Shown piece after piece: positions 28,910 to 38,565 of a DNA stretch of 64,000 bases. Positions within the stretch are counted from its first letter, which is position 1. The number at the start of each line of letters is the position of its first letter. This DNA is from Streptomyces griseomycini (GTDB lineage Bacteria > Actinomycetota > Actinomycetes > Streptomycetales > Streptomycetaceae), in the NCBI RefSeq assembly GCF_014203535.1, contig NZ_JACHJI010000002.1, positions 439,042 to 503,041 on the forward strand. The letters run 5' to 3'. The notes beneath the pieces are model-generated. The model was not told the origin of the DNA, searched no databases, and worked only from the letters and a program-made list of their open reading frames with translations. The translations under genes and the position numbers were made by a program.

Positions 28910-30067
28910 CTACTTCCCGAGCGCCTGCTGAAGGTCGTCGAGCAGGTCGTCGACGTTCTCGATGCCGACGGAGAGCCGCACCAGGTCGGCGGGGACCTCG
29001 AGGGCGGAACCCGCCGCCGACGCGTGCGTCATCCGGCCGGGGTGCTCGATCAGCGACTCGACGCCGCCCAGGGACTCGCCGAGCGTGAACACCTCGGCCC
29101 GGTTGCAGACCTCGACGGCCGCCTCCTCGCCGCCCTCCACGCGGAAGGAGACCATGCCGCCGAAGGCCCGCATCTGCTTGGCGGCGACCTCGTGACCGGG
29201 GTGGTCCGGCAGTCCCGGGTACAGGACGCTCGTCACGCGCGGGTGCCGGGTGAGCATGTCGGCGATCCTGGTCGCGTTCTCGCTGTGCCGGTCCATGCGC
29301 ACCGACAGCGTCTTGGTGCCGCGGAGCACCAGCCAGGAGTCGAAGGGGCCGGCGACCGCGCCCATCGCGTTCTGGTGGAAGGCGAGCTCCTCGCCCAGCT
29401 CCGCGTCGTCGGTGATCAGGGCGCCGCCGACGACGTCCGAGTGGCCGCCCATGTACTTGGTCAGGGAGTGCACCACGACGTCCGCGCCGAGGGAGAGCGG
29501 CTGCTGGAGGTAGGGCGTGGCGAAGGTGTTGTCGACGACGAGGCGGGCGCCCGCGTCCCGGGCGACCTGGGCGACGGCGGCGATGTCGGTGATGCCGAGC
29601 AGCGGGTTGGAGGGGGTCTCCACCCAGACGACCTTGGTCTTGGGGGTGAGGGCGGCCCGCACGGCGGCGGGGTCGCCCGTGTCGGCCACCGACCACTCCA
29701 CGCCCCAGCGGGCGACGACCTTGGCGAAGAGCCGGAACGTGCCGCCGTACGCGTCGTTCGGGATGACCACGTGGTCGCCGGGGCTGAGCAGCGTACGCAG
29801 CAGGCAGTCCTCGGCCGCCAGTCCGGACGCGAACGCGAGGCCGCGGCGGCCGCCCTCCAGGGCGGCGAGGTTCTCCTCCAGCGCGGTCCTGGTCGGGTTG
29901 GCGCTGCGGCTGTACTCGTAGCCGCCGCGCAGGCCGCCGACGCCGTCCTGCTTGTAGGTGGACACCTGGTAGATCGGCGGGACGACCGCGCCCGTCAGGG
30001 GGTCGGCGGTGTTGCCCGCGTGGATCGCGAGCGTCTCGAAGTGCTGACTGATGTGCCTGTCGCTCAT
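28910..30067 (-). CDS. metB: Cystathionine gamma-synthase
   Basis: 385 residues of the Cys/Met metabolism PLP family. The PLP lysine lies in SLTKYMGGHSDVVGG, with YEYSRSANPTR and VWVETPSNPLLGITDI. It condenses O-succinyl/acetyl-homoserine with cysteine to cystathionine, or may work as the gamma-lyase in the reverse direction. The EVFTLGESLGGVESLIEHPG segment is shared by both. ATG 30067 is the family start. No SAM riboswitch was found upstream. Confidence 0.92.
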   Translation of the reverse strand: MSDRHISQHFETLAIHAGNTADPLTGAVVPPIYQVSTYKQDGVGGLRGGYEYSRSANPTRTALEENLAALEGGRRGLAFASGLAAEDCLLRTLLSPGDHVVIPNDAYGGTFRLFAKVVARWGVEWSVADTGDPAAVRAALTPKTKVVWVETPSNPLLGITDIAAVAQVARDAGARLVVDNTFATPYLQQPLSLGADVVVHSLTKYMGGHSDVVGGALITDDAELGEELAFHQNAMGAVAGPFDSWLVLRGTKTLSVRMDRHSENATRIADMLTRHPRVTSVLYPGLPDHPGHEVAAKQMRAFGGMVSFRVEGGEEAAVEVCNRAEVFTLGESLGGVESLIEHPGRMTHASAAGSALEVPADLVRLSVGIENVDDLLDDLQQALGK

Positions 30068-30233
30068 GAGCACCGAGGGTAGTGCTCGGGCGGCGCCGAT
30101 GGCGGACGCGGAGCGGGTTCGGGCGGACGGGCACCGCTTCCGGAACCCGGAGCCGCAGGCCGGGGGCCGGGAGTTCTCCACAGGTAGGGCACCAGGTTGG
30201 CCAAGGGGCGGCGCGGTCTGGTTCGCTGGTGGC

Positions 30234-31352
30234 ATGGAGATTCTCTGGGTCCTGATCGCGCTCGTCATGCTCAGCTTCGTGGTGGTGCCGTTCCTCAGGC
30301 GCCGGCGCGGCGCGGTCGGCCTGGTCCCGCCCGGCCACCCGGACGCGGCGGACCCGGCGAACTACGGCTTCGCCCGCGAGGAGGAGCTGGACATCCGCAT
30401 GCCCGGCCCCGACCAGGACCTGCTGGACGTGCTGGACCTGGTGCAGCGCACGCAGGACCACCGCGCGGCACAGCAGCTGCTGGCCGGCACGGACGCGGGG
30501 AGCGAGCTGCGCTGGCAGCGCGTCCAGGCCTTCGCGGGCGCCGTCTCGCTGGAGCTGCGGCAGCGGCCCGGCGGGGTGGGCGAGGCGCCGGGCGGACAGT
30601 GGCTGCGGGTGTGGCGGACCGAGGCGCCCAAGGACGCGGGGGGAGCGGCGGTGCACGCCGAGTTCCTGGTGCAGCAGGCGTGGCGTACGGCGACCCCCGG
30701 GACGGACGAGTTCCGGATCATCATGGAGGAGGCGAAGGAGGCGTGCGGCGAGGCGGCGCTGCTGGCTCCCGGTGATCCGGTCCCGTACATCGTGGAGCTG
30801 TCGGTGGCCCGTGGACTCGGCTACTCCCGGGAGGACTTCGAGCAGGTCTGGCTGAAGATCCTGGACCGTGCGCCGAACCACATGGGGGCGCACCTGGCCG
30901 CGCTGCACTACTGGTGCGAGAAGTGGCACGGCTCGCGGCAGCTGGCGTACGCGTTCGCGGAGGCCGCGGCGGCCCGGGCGCCGCAGGGGTCGCTCCTCGC
31001 CGCGATGCCGCTCTTCGCGGTGTTCGAGCACATGCCCGAGGTGAACCTGGTCAGCGGCTTCTACCAGAGCGAGGTCGTCACCAAGGCGATCCACGGCGCG
31101 CTGCACGCGGTGCACTCGGCCCGCCCCGACGACCCGATGCTCGCGCACGTCCGGCACCTGCTGGTCTTCTTCCTGGTCCGCGCCGAGCGCTGGGCGGAGG
31201 CCATGAGCCAGCTGATACGCGTCGACGGCCACGTCGGCGCGCTCCCCTGGACCCTGTCCGCCGACCCCGCCGCGGAGTTCGCGGTCTACCGGGCCCTGGC
31301 GGTCGCGGGCTACGAGGCGAACGGCGGCAGTCCGGCTACCCTGCCGCACTGA
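30234..31352 (+). CDS. Membrane-anchored conserved protein of unknown function
   Basis: 372 residues. One N-terminal helix (MEILWVLIALVMLSFVVVPF) is followed by a large cytoplasmic alpha-helical domain with tetratricopeptide-like features (DDPMLAHVRHLLVFFLVRAE). Related proteins are widespread in Streptomyces as hypothetical proteins (DUF4034-like by my recollection). The ATG is divergent from metB by 166 bp. The stop codon overlaps the probable CTG start of the next gene. Confidence 0.85.
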   Translation: MEILWVLIALVMLSFVVVPFLRRRRGAVGLVPPGHPDAADPANYGFAREEELDIRMPGPDQDLLDVLDLVQRTQDHRAAQQLLAGTDAGSELRWQRVQAFAGAVSLELRQRPGGVGEAPGGQWLRVWRTEAPKDAGGAAVHAEFLVQQAWRTATPGTDEFRIIMEEAKEACGEAALLAPGDPVPYIVELSVARGLGYSREDFEQVWLKILDRAPNHMGAHLAALHYWCEKWHGSRQLAYAFAEAAAARAPQGSLLAAMPLFAVFEHMPEVNLVSGFYQSEVVTKAIHGALHAVHSARPDDPMLAHVRHLLVFFLVRAERWAEAMSQLIRVDGHVGALPWTLSADPAAEFAVYRALAVAGYEANGGSPATLPH

Positions 31353-31669
31353 GTCCACCGGCCACGGTCGCCGCGCTGCGGCAGGCCATCCGGCAGATCG
31401 CACCGGCTGCGCTGCCTGCGTTCACCCGGGAACTGGACCAAGCGGCCGACCAGTCCCGGCAGGGCTCCGATCTGGCACCGCTCCAGCGGTTCATCGCCCA
31501 GTGGGCCGTCCACGTGCGCATCCAGCGCCGTCCCGGCCTGGCAGCGGGCCTCCGCCGCTGGGAGGACCTCGCCGAGTCGGGCGACGCCGCACAGGCCCGG
31601 CAGGCCGCCCGCGAGATCGGGCGGATCCTGGACGAAGCCCATGCGGCCGTCGGCCTCCCGCCCCGGTGA
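31349..31669 (+). CDS. DUF6247-like putative antitoxin
   Basis: About 106 residues, all-alpha: AALRQAIRQIAPAALPAFTR, LQRFIAQWAVHVRIQRRPGL and ARQAAREIGRILDEAHAAVG match the pattern of Streptomyces DUF6247 proteins that precede small RelE-fold-like genes. No ATG/GTG/TTG exists in frame at the expected start. CTG 31349 (CTGA overlap with the upstream stop) is the best guess, and the N-terminus is shorter than usual. The stop overlaps the next gene's GTG (GTGA). Confidence 0.6.
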   Translation: MSPPATVAALRQAIRQIAPAALPAFTRELDQAADQSRQGSDLAPLQRFIAQWAVHVRIQRRPGLAAGLRRWEDLAESGDAAQARQAAREIGRILDEAHAAVGLPPR

Positions 31670-31937
31670 GCACGGACCGGCGCTGGGAGTACGACCCCGA
31701 CCACGATCACGTGGCGGGCGGCGTTCCCGTCCACGTCGTGGCGGAAGTGGAGCGTCTGGCCGGCCAACTCGTCGACCTGGCCAGTACGGGCATCGGCGTC
31801 AGCGACCCGGGAAACGGCCCCGGCCCGGGGGTCTGCGCCGGATGGACGCCGCAGGTGGCTGGCTCTCCTCCTTGGTGGCACCACGTGACCCGTTGGTCAT
31901 CGTCGTCCGTATCGTGCCTCCGTTCGAGGCGCTGTAG
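31666..31937 (+). pseudogene. Toxin-like partner of DUF6247, split by a -1 frame change
   Basis: Reading from GTG 31666 gives a family-like N-terminus (RRWEYDPDHDHVAGGVPVHV, then VAEVERLAGQLVDLA). The matching C-terminus (GGLRRMDAAGGWLSSLV and VIVVRIVPPFEAL-stop at 31937) lies in the -1 frame. The change falls in a G-run at 31824-31830, where the zero-frame bases read C CCG GGG, a canonical X XXY YYZ slippery heptamer. Joined, the product is about 90 residues. Possible explanations are a true frameshift mutation, a base-calling error in the homopolymer, or programmed -1 frameshifting. Confidence 0.6.
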
Positions 31938-32037
31938 CCACTGCGGCAGCGGCCCCTCCCCGCCCTCCGGGCGGACACCGCTCGCCGGTGTCACGGAACG
32001 GGTCGCGCGGGGGCGACCGGGAGGAGCGCGCGGGGCG

Positions 32038-33081
32038 TCAGATCGTCGCCGTGTCGATGACGAAGCGGTAGCGGACGTCGCTGTCCAGGACCCGCTCGTA
32101 GGCCTCGTTGATCTCGGCCGCGGCGATCAGCTCGATCTCCGCGCCGATGCCGTGCGCGGCGCAGAAGTCCAGCATCTCCTGGGTCTCGGCGATGCCGCCG
32201 ATCATCGAGCCGGCGAGGGTCTTGCCGCCTCCGATCACCGAGAAGAGGTCGAGGGAGACCGGCTCCTCGGGGGCGCCCACGTTGGCCAGCGTGCCCTCCG
32301 TCCTCAGCAGGGACAGGTAGGCGTTGAAGTCCAGCGGGGCCGACACCGTCGACACGATCAGGTCGAAGGCGCCCCGCAGTTCCTCGAAGGTCTTCGGGTC
32401 GCTGGTGGCGCGGTAGTGGTCGGCGCCCAGCCTGAGGCCGTCGTCCTTCTTGCGCAGGGACTGCGACAGCACCGTCACCTCCGCGCCCAGCGCGTGCGCG
32501 ATCTTGACGCCCATGTGGCCGAGGCCGCCCATGCCGAGGATCGCGACCTTCCTGCCGGGGCCGGCGCCCCAGCGCTTCAGCGGGGAGTACACGGTGATGC
32601 CGGCGCACAGCAGGGGCGCGGCGACGTCGAGGGACAGGCCGTCGGGGATGCGGACGACGTAGTTCTCGTCGACGACGATCTTCTGCGCGTAGCCGCCGTA
32701 GGTCGGTTCGCCGTTCTTGTCCAGGGCGTTGTACGTGCCGACCATGCCGCTGCCGGTGCAGTACTGCTCCCGGCCGGCCCGGCAGTTGTCGCACTCGCGG
32801 CAGGAGTCGACCATGCAGCCGACCCCCACGCGGTCACCGACCCGGAACTTCGTGACGCCGGGGCCGACCTCGGACACCACACCGGCGATCTCGTGGCCGG
32901 GGACCATCGGGAAGATCGCCTCGCCCCAGCCCTCGCGGGCCTGGTGGATGTCGGAGTGGCAGATGCCGGCGAACTTGATGTCGATCAGGACGTCGTGCGT
33001 GCCGACCTCACGCCGCTCGATGGTCGTCCGCTCCAGCGGAGCCTTGGCGGCGGGTGCGGCGTACGCGGCAACGGTGGTCAT
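32038..33081 (-). CDS. Zinc-dependent alcohol dehydrogenase (cinnamyl-alcohol/YahK type)
   Basis: 347 residues. Catalytic zinc ligands are in GICHSDIH and GHEIAG, and the structural zinc site is [15 protein letters not shown]. The Rossmann motif [20 protein letters not shown], with SQS after the second strand, suggests NADP(H). It interconverts aldehydes and alcohols, probably medium-chain or aromatic. ATG 33081 has GGAG upstream. It is divergent from an MmyB-type regulator that probably controls it. Confidence 0.93.
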   Translation of the reverse strand: MTTVAAYAAPAAKAPLERTTIERREVGTHDVLIDIKFAGICHSDIHQAREGWGEAIFPMVPGHEIAGVVSEVGPGVTKFRVGDRVGVGCMVDSCRECDNCRAGREQYCTGSGMVGTYNALDKNGEPTYGGYAQKIVVDENYVVRIPDGLSLDVAAPLLCAGITVYSPLKRWGAGPGRKVAILGMGGLGHMGVKIAHALGAEVTVLSQSLRKKDDGLRLGADHYRATSDPKTFEELRGAFDLIVSTVSAPLDFNAYLSLLRTEGTLANVGAPEEPVSLDLFSVIGGGKTLAGSMIGGIAETQEMLDFCAAHGIGAEIELIAAAEINEAYERVLDSDVRYRFVIDTATI

Positions 33082-33197
33082 ACCAGGGGTCTCCTCGGAA
33101 GTCGTGCGCCCGGTCGCCTTCTGTCCGTCCGGGCACGGTCTCCAGCCTGCGACAACGGCCGGGAGTCACCCAGACCACCGCTTTGCCTACGTTGGCC

Positions 33198-33234
33198 GTG
33201 CGTACCACTGGCAGGGACAGGCTGGTGTGCGTAC
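33198..33234. promoter_or_regulatory. Direct repeat in the ADH/XRE divergent promoter region
   Basis: GTGCGTAC occurs at 33198-33205 and 33227-33234, flanking ACTGGCAGGGACAGGCTGGT. The spacing of 29 bp, just upstream of the XRE start, fits a binding region for that regulator. Confidence 0.35.
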
Positions 33235-33253
33235 GACCGGCGATACTGGTGCC

Positions 33254-34168
33254 ATGGACGAGCAGCGGACCGGCCCGGCGGCCGACGGGAGCACCGGCCT
33301 CGACCGGCGTGCGGAGCTCAGCGAGTTCCTGCGCACCCGGCGGGCCCGGCTGAAGCCGGAGGACGTGGGGCTGCCGGACTTCGGGCGGCACCGCCGGGTG
33401 CCGGGGCTGCGCCGCGAGGAGCTGGCGCAGCTCGCCGGGGTGTCCGTGGCGTACTACACGCGCCTGGAGCAGGGCAACGGGCGGAACGTGTCGGCGGAGG
33501 TGCTGGACTCGATCGCGCGCGCCCTGCGCCTGACCGACGCCGAGCACGCCCACCTCACGCATCTGGCGAAGCCGAAGCAGCACAAGAAGAAGCAGGTGGC
33601 GCGGGACCGGCAGGTCCGCCCGGCGCTGCGGCAGCTGCTGGACTCGCTGGACACGGTCCCGGCGTACGTCGTGGGACGGCGCTCGGACATCCTCGCCTGG
33701 AACCGGATGGCCGCGGCGCTCTTCGGGGACTGGGGGAAGCTCCCGGCGCAGGAGCGGAACTGGGCGCGGCTGGTGTTCCTGGACCCGGACTGCCGGGAGC
33801 TGTTCGTGGAGTGGGACCAGAAGGCGTACGACATGGTCGCCTATCTGCGCATGGACGCGGGCTGCCACCCGGACGACCCCCAGCTGTCCTCCCTGGTCGG
33901 CGAGCTCTCCGTCAAGAGCGAGGAGTTCAGGAGGCTCTGGGCCGCGCACGACGTCAAGGAGAAGAGCCACGGCGTCAAGCGCGTCCGGCACCCGCTCGTC
34001 GGGGAGCTGACCCTGTTCTTCGAGTCGTTCCGGCCGGCCGGTGAGACCGAGCAGTCGCTGGTCACGTACTTCGCGGAGCCGGGCTCGCCGTCGGCGGAGG
34101 CACTGCGGCTCCTGGGCAGCTGGGGCGCGGACGCGCGGCGGTCCGGGACGTCGGCGCCGACCGTCTGA
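33254..34168 (+). CDS. XRE-family regulator with MmyB-like ligand-binding domain
   Basis: 304 residues. The HTH is at about 50-110 (VPGLRREELAQLAGVSVAYY, TRLEQGNGRNVS). The C-terminal domain (residues 120-290) has PAYVVGRRSDILAWNRMAAA and NWARLVFLDPD, typical of the MmyB PAS-like fold that binds fatty-acid-type ligands. Such regulators commonly sit divergently from the oxidoreductase gene they control, as here. Confidence 0.92.
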   Translation: MDEQRTGPAADGSTGLDRRAELSEFLRTRRARLKPEDVGLPDFGRHRRVPGLRREELAQLAGVSVAYYTRLEQGNGRNVSAEVLDSIARALRLTDAEHAHLTHLAKPKQHKKKQVARDRQVRPALRQLLDSLDTVPAYVVGRRSDILAWNRMAAALFGDWGKLPAQERNWARLVFLDPDCRELFVEWDQKAYDMVAYLRMDAGCHPDDPQLSSLVGELSVKSEEFRRLWAAHDVKEKSHGVKRVRHPLVGELTLFFESFRPAGETEQSLVTYFAEPGSPSAEALRLLGSWGADARRSGTSAPTV

Positions 34169-34190
34169 GCCCCGCCGCCGCGGGTGCCGA

Positions 34191-34225
34191 AGGGCCCGCC
34201 GGAAGACGTGCTTGCGGCGGGCCCT
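34191..34225. terminator. Bidirectional terminator between XRE and protease genes
   Basis: 11-bp perfect stem AGGGCCCGCCG / CGGCGGGCCCT with a 13-nt loop, between convergent stops at 34168 and 34258. Confidence 0.75.
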
Positions 34226-34257
34226 CGCTCAGCGGGTACGGTCGGTGAGCCGGTGGC

Positions 34258-37200
34258 TCACTTCCCGTAGTACGCGTTGTAGATCGAGATCGTCGACTTG
34301 TTGCCCTTCTTGTCGGTGATCTTGGCGTGGAAGGAGACGGCCTTCCCCTTCGCCGGGTTCTTGAAGGTGATCTTGCCCTTCTTGACCTCGAGCTTCTTCC
34401 AGGTCTTGCCGTAGTCGTAGGAGACGTACGTGTGCAGCGACTTGAGGTTCTTGCCCTTGGCCGCGCCCTCGACGGTGACCGGGACGCTGACCTTCTTGCC
34501 GGCCGCGGCCTTGCTGTCCAGGCCGGTCGCCGCGTGGAAGCGGACCGTGGAGGCGGGCAGCTGGGTGAGGTCGGCGGTCTTCTTGGAGCGGAAGGTCCAG
34601 CTCGCGTCGATCCGGGTGGAGGCGGCGGCGACCTTGGCGCTGCGCTTGACCGAGGTGGTCAGCTTGTAGGAGGCGTCACCGGACGGGACCTTGAACTCCT
34701 TGTCGCCGAACAGCGGGTCGTCGTGCGAGCCGACCTTCTTGCCGTTGCGGTGGAGGCTGGTGGTGACCGAGGTGAACACCGAGGAGCCGAGGTGGCCCTT
34801 GCCGTCGGCGAACAGCGGGATCATGCCGTAGATGCTGTTGCCCTCGCGGAAGAGACCGAGGTCCGAGGTCAGCCGCGGCCCGAAGACGGCCGTGTTCACG
34901 GTCTCCGCGTACTTCTTGCCGGCCTTGTAGGTCTTCCCGGAGCCGATGAGGTACGCGGCCTCGTCGATCGGCCAGCCCTCGGCGTCGACACCGCCCTGCT
35001 GCGCGAACTCGAGGTCCCACTTCACGCCGCCCGAGGTGGACAGGTGCAGGGTGCGGGTGCCGGGCAGGGTCTGCGGGATGCCGATCGAGGAGGCTCCGCT
35101 GCTGCCGGGCAGCCAGCCCGTGGCGCTGACGGCGCCCTTCTTGCCGCTCGCCGCCGCGCCCATGCCGACCTTCACCGTGGTCAGTTCGCCCGCCTTGTAG
35201 TGCCGGGTGTAGCCGGTGGCGAGCTTCTTGACCTTGCCGCCGGTGACGGTGTCGTACTGCTCCTTGGCGCCCTTGCTCCAGTGGCCGTCCCACTGCTGGC
35301 TCAGCGAGCCGTCGGTGACCTGCGGGCCGAGGTGCGCGGAGCGGAGGCCGTCGTACGAGTCCAGCCACCAGCCGAAGCCGTAGGAGCCGTTCTTCGTCTC
35401 CACGGTGTAGTCGGCCGAGGCGAACTCCGGCTTGGCCGCCCTGTCGGGCACGGTGATGTTCACCGGCTTGGCCTTGCGCGCGTCCAGCGTGATCGTCGTG
35501 TTCCTGGTGACGTCCAGCTTCGGCTGGGCGAGCCAGTCGGCGCCCTCGAACTTCTCCGGGTCGGAGCCGACGAAGACCGCGCTGTCCAGGACGTAACCGC
35601 CCTTGGGCACGCGGACGGTGACGGTGCCGTCGGCGTCGTAGGGCTGGTACCACTGGTCGGTGGCCAGTCCGGAGACGCCGCTCAGGTTCGTGATGTAGTT
35701 GCCGGCCGCCTTGCCCTCGCGGTCGAGGAACTTCAGCGTCACGTCGTACGACTCGACCTCGCGCTGCACCGCGGCGGCCGTGCGCACGGTCTGCCCGCCG
35801 CCCGTGGCGACCACGTACGCGGAGTACGCGCCGTCGGCCGTGCCGCCGAGCCTGGTGTCGACGGTCATGTCGACGGAGGCCCTGCCGCCCGCCGGGACCG
35901 TGACCGTGGTGGCGCCGAGCTTGAAGAAGCCGGCCGGGGCCGCCTTGCCCTTGGGACCGGTGGCCGTCGACGCCAGCTTCAGGGTGACGTCCTCGGTGCC
36001 GAGGTTGCGGTAGGTCAGCTGCTTGGTGACCGGCTTGTCGTCGGTGTGCGGCCACTGCTGGACACCGAAGCTCACCGAGACCGGGTCGGCGATCACGGTC
36101 TGCTTGACGGCCTTGTCGACCTGGATCCGGCCCGATCCCTGCTCGAACGGGGTGTACTTCCCGCCCTTGGTGGAGCCGGTGAGCGCGCCCTTCAGCTCCG
36201 CGTGGCTCCACTCGGGGTGCTGCTGCTTCAGGAGCGCCGCCGCGCCCGCGACGTGCGGGGTCGCCATCGACGTACCGGAGATGGTCATGTAGCCGGCCGG
36301 CTTCTCGCCGACCTCCGCGGCGATGTCGTTGCCCTTCGCCGAGGCGGCCGTGATGTCCACGCCGGGCGCGGTGACGTCCGGCTTGATGGCTCCGTCGCCG
36401 ACGCGGGGGCCGGTGGAGGAGAAGTCGGCGAGCCCGTCCTTGCCGTCGACGGCGCCGACGGTGAGGGCGGCGTCCGCACTGCCGGGCGAATTGACCGACT
36501 GGGGACCGGAGTTGCCGGCCGCGATGGCGAAGAGGATGCCCTTCTCGGCGGACAGCTTGTTCACCGCCGCCTCCAGCGGGTCGACCTCGGCCGTGTCCCC
36601 GCCGCCCAGGCTCATGTTGACGATGTCGGCGCCCTGCGCGGCCGCCCACTCCATGCCGGCGAGGATGCCGGAGTCGTCACCGGAGCCGGAGTCGTCGAGG
36701 ACCTTGCCGTTGAGGATCCTGGCGCCGGGCGCGACGCCCTTGTACTTGCCGCCGGACTTGGCCCCGGTACCGGCCGCGGTGGCGGCGACGTGGGTGCCGT
36801 GGCCGACCTTGTCGCCGGCGTTCGGTGCCGCGGTGAAGTTCTTGGACGCGGTCACCTGGCCCTTCAGGTCCGGGTGGGTGGTGTCGACACCGGTGTCCAG
36901 GACGGCGATCTTCACGCCCTTGCCGTCGTAGCCGGCGGCCCACGCCTTGGGGGTGCCGATCTGCCCGACGGACGTGTCGAGGCTGGCCTTGCGGACCCCG
37001 TCCAGCCAGATGTGGGCGATGCCGGAGGCGGTCCGGTCGCCGTTGGTGACGGCGTCCCACAGCTCGGGCGCGTCCTCGTGCGGGGTCTGCACCGCGTCCG
37101 CGTTCAGGGACTTCAGGGTCCGGCGGAGCTCGCCCGCGTCGCGGACCTCGGCCTTGGCCGCCCGTGCGGTGCCCTTGTAGCCGACGATGACCTTCAGCCC

Positions 37201-37593
37201 CCGCTTGTGGGAACCGCGGGTCGCGGTCTTGTCGAGTTCGGTGACGTCGAAGAGCCGCTGGTCGAGCCTGCCGCTCGCGACCAGCCGGGCGGCGTCCGCC
37301 GGCAGCACCAGGGTGTGGCCGCCGGCCTTGCGTATCTGGACGGGTATGTGCTCCCGGCCCTCGGCCCGTTCCAGTCCGACGACGCGGCCCTTGGCGTCCA
37401 CGACGACCCGGTCGCCGGTGATCAGCGTGATGCGGTGGTCGGCCTTGAGCGAGGACGTCTTCGCCGACGGCTGTCCGGTGGCGGCCGTCCGTTCCCCGTC
37501 GGCCGCCGCCGGACTGGTCATGCCCGCCGCGAGGGCCACGGCGGCCGCCGTGGCGACCGTGGCCGCGCATGCTCTCTTCACTTGTCTGCGCAA
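34258..37593 (-). CDS. Secreted subtilisin-like serine protease (S8), 1111 residues
   Basis: Signal peptide about 1-32 (AAAVALAAGMTSPAAADG). A prodomain-like segment precedes the S8 catalytic domain, about 205-505. Triad residues by my count are Asp233 (VLDTGVDTTHPD), His268 (GHGTHVAATAAG) and Ser442 (SGTSMATPHVAG), with oxyanion Asn361 (AAGNSGP). The C-terminal 600 residues are beta-rich, probably accessory domains. TTG 37593 has AGGGGG 5 nt upstream and gives a good signal peptide; GTG 37581 has no ribosome site. It is likely a calcium-independent extracellular protease of the actinomycete large-subtilase type. Confidence 0.93.
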   Translation of the reverse strand: MRRQVKRACAATVATAAAVALAAGMTSPAAADGERTAATGQPSAKTSSLKADHRITLITGDRVVVDAKGRVVGLERAEGREHIPVQIRKAGGHTLVLPADAARLVASGRLDQRLFDVTELDKTATRGSHKRGLKVIVGYKGTARAAKAEVRDAGELRRTLKSLNADAVQTPHEDAPELWDAVTNGDRTASGIAHIWLDGVRKASLDTSVGQIGTPKAWAAGYDGKGVKIAVLDTGVDTTHPDLKGQVTASKNFTAAPNAGDKVGHGTHVAATAAGTGAKSGGKYKGVAPGARILNGKVLDDSGSGDDSGILAGMEWAAAQGADIVNMSLGGGDTAEVDPLEAAVNKLSAEKGILFAIAAGNSGPQSVNSPGSADAALTVGAVDGKDGLADFSSTGPRVGDGAIKPDVTAPGVDITAASAKGNDIAAEVGEKPAGYMTISGTSMATPHVAGAAALLKQQHPEWSHAELKGALTGSTKGGKYTPFEQGSGRIQVDKAVKQTVIADPVSVSFGVQQWPHTDDKPVTKQLTYRNLGTEDVTLKLASTATGPKGKAAPAGFFKLGATTVTVPAGGRASVDMTVDTRLGGTADGAYSAYVVATGGGQTVRTAAAVQREVESYDVTLKFLDREGKAAGNYITNLSGVSGLATDQWYQPYDADGTVTVRVPKGGYVLDSAVFVGSDPEKFEGADWLAQPKLDVTRNTTITLDARKAKPVNITVPDRAAKPEFASADYTVETKNGSYGFGWWLDSYDGLRSAHLGPQVTDGSLSQQWDGHWSKGAKEQYDTVTGGKVKKLATGYTRHYKAGELTTVKVGMGAAASGKKGAVSATGWLPGSSGASSIGIPQTLPGTRTLHLSTSGGVKWDLEFAQQGGVDAEGWPIDEAAYLIGSGKTYKAGKKYAETVNTAVFGPRLTSDLGLFREGNSIYGMIPLFADGKGHLGSSVFTSVTTSLHRNGKKVGSHDDPLFGDKEFKVPSGDASYKLTTSVKRSAKVAAASTRIDASWTFRSKKTADLTQLPASTVRFHAATGLDSKAAAGKKVSVPVTVEGAAKGKNLKSLHTYVSYDYGKTWKKLEVKKGKITFKNPAKGKAVSFHAKITDKKGNKSTISIYNAYYGK

Positions 37594-37801
37594 GGTTCCC
37601 CCTAGCGGAGTCGCCGGGTGAGTTCCCCTTCACCCGGCCGGGGGTGGTCTCGTACGCATGCGCGCACCCCCCGGATGTCGCAGTATGCCGAGGGGTGATC
37701 AAGCGCCTCAAGGGCTGTGGAAAAGGTGGGGAAGTCGCCGGGCGACTGTAACCTCGCCGCCGTGACTCCGTTACAGGACCGCGGGGTTGGGCCGCGCCGG
37801 G

Positions 37802-38485
37802 TCAGGCCTCCGCGTTCTCCCGCACGGTGATCCGCCCCTTGCGGATCGTCGCCAGGCGCGGGGCCCTCCTCGCGATGGCCGAGTCGTGGGTGACCATGAC
37901 GAAGGTGAGCCCGAGCTCCTTCCACATGCGGACGAGCACGTCCATGATCTCGTCGCGCGTCGACTCGTCGAGGTTTCCGGTCGGTTCGTCGGCGAGCAGC
38001 ACCTTCGGCTCCTTCACCAGGGCCCGCGCGATGGCCACCCGCTGCTGCTGACCGCCGGACATCTCGCCGGGCAGGTGCCCGAGCCGTTCGCCGAGCCCGA
38101 CCGACGCGAGCGCCTCGGCTGCCTTCTCCCTGCGCTCCTTCGCCTTCACCCCGAGCGGCACGAGCGCGGTCTCGACGTTCTCCTGCGCGGTGAGCGTGGG
38201 GATCAGGTTGAAGGACTGGAAGACGAAGCCGATGTTCTCGCTGCGCACCCGGGTGAGCCGGGCCTCGGGCAGCTTGGCCAGGTCGGTGCCGTCGAGGACG
38301 ATCTCGCCGGAGCTGGGCCGGTCGAGCCCGCCGAGCATCTGCAGCAGCGTGGACTTGCCGCCGCCCGTGGGTCCCTGGATGACGAGCCGGTCTCCGTCGG
38401 GGATGGTCAGGTCGATGCCGTCGAGGGCGTGGACGGTCTCCTTACCGCGCGTGTAGCGCCGGGTGACGCCTCTGAGTTCGTACAT
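37802..38485 (-). CDS. MacB/LolD-type ABC transporter ATPase
   Basis: 227 residues. Walker A QGPTGGGKSTLLQ, Q-loop FVFQSFNLIPTLTAQEN, signature MSGGQQQRVAIARAL, Walker B VLLADEPTGNLD and H-loop VMVTHD are present. This subclass drives mechanotransmission rather than classical transport. AGGAG precedes the ATG. It is the second gene after the permease (80-nt gap). Confidence 0.94.
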   Translation of the reverse strand: MYELRGVTRRYTRGKETVHALDGIDLTIPDGDRLVIQGPTGGGKSTLLQMLGGLDRPSSGEIVLDGTDLAKLPEARLTRVRSENIGFVFQSFNLIPTLTAQENVETALVPLGVKAKERREKAAEALASVGLGERLGHLPGEMSGGQQQRVAIARALVKEPKVLLADEPTGNLDESTRDEIMDVLVRMWKELGLTFVMVTHDSAIARRAPRLATIRKGRITVRENAEA

Positions 38486-38565
38486 GGGTCGACTCCTGGA
38501 TGGTGTACGGGGAGGGGAGGTCCGCCCATTGCCGTGCGGACCCCGGATCCGGTGCCGGGCGGGCG

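Noticed and set aside
30068..30233. SAM riboswitch or other leader before metB
   Set aside because: No conserved riboswitch core could be found; the 166-bp gap just separates divergent genes.
28260..31403. 1047-residue minus-strand frame
   Set aside because: It covers the opposite strand of the sigma, metB and membrane protein genes, which have good motifs; the frame is Arg/Gly/Pro-rich without domains.
34327..37605. 1092-residue plus-strand reading frame opposite the subtilisin
   Set aside because: It is the antisense of a clear S8 protease with an intact triad and signal peptide; the composition is typical for high-GC shadow frames.
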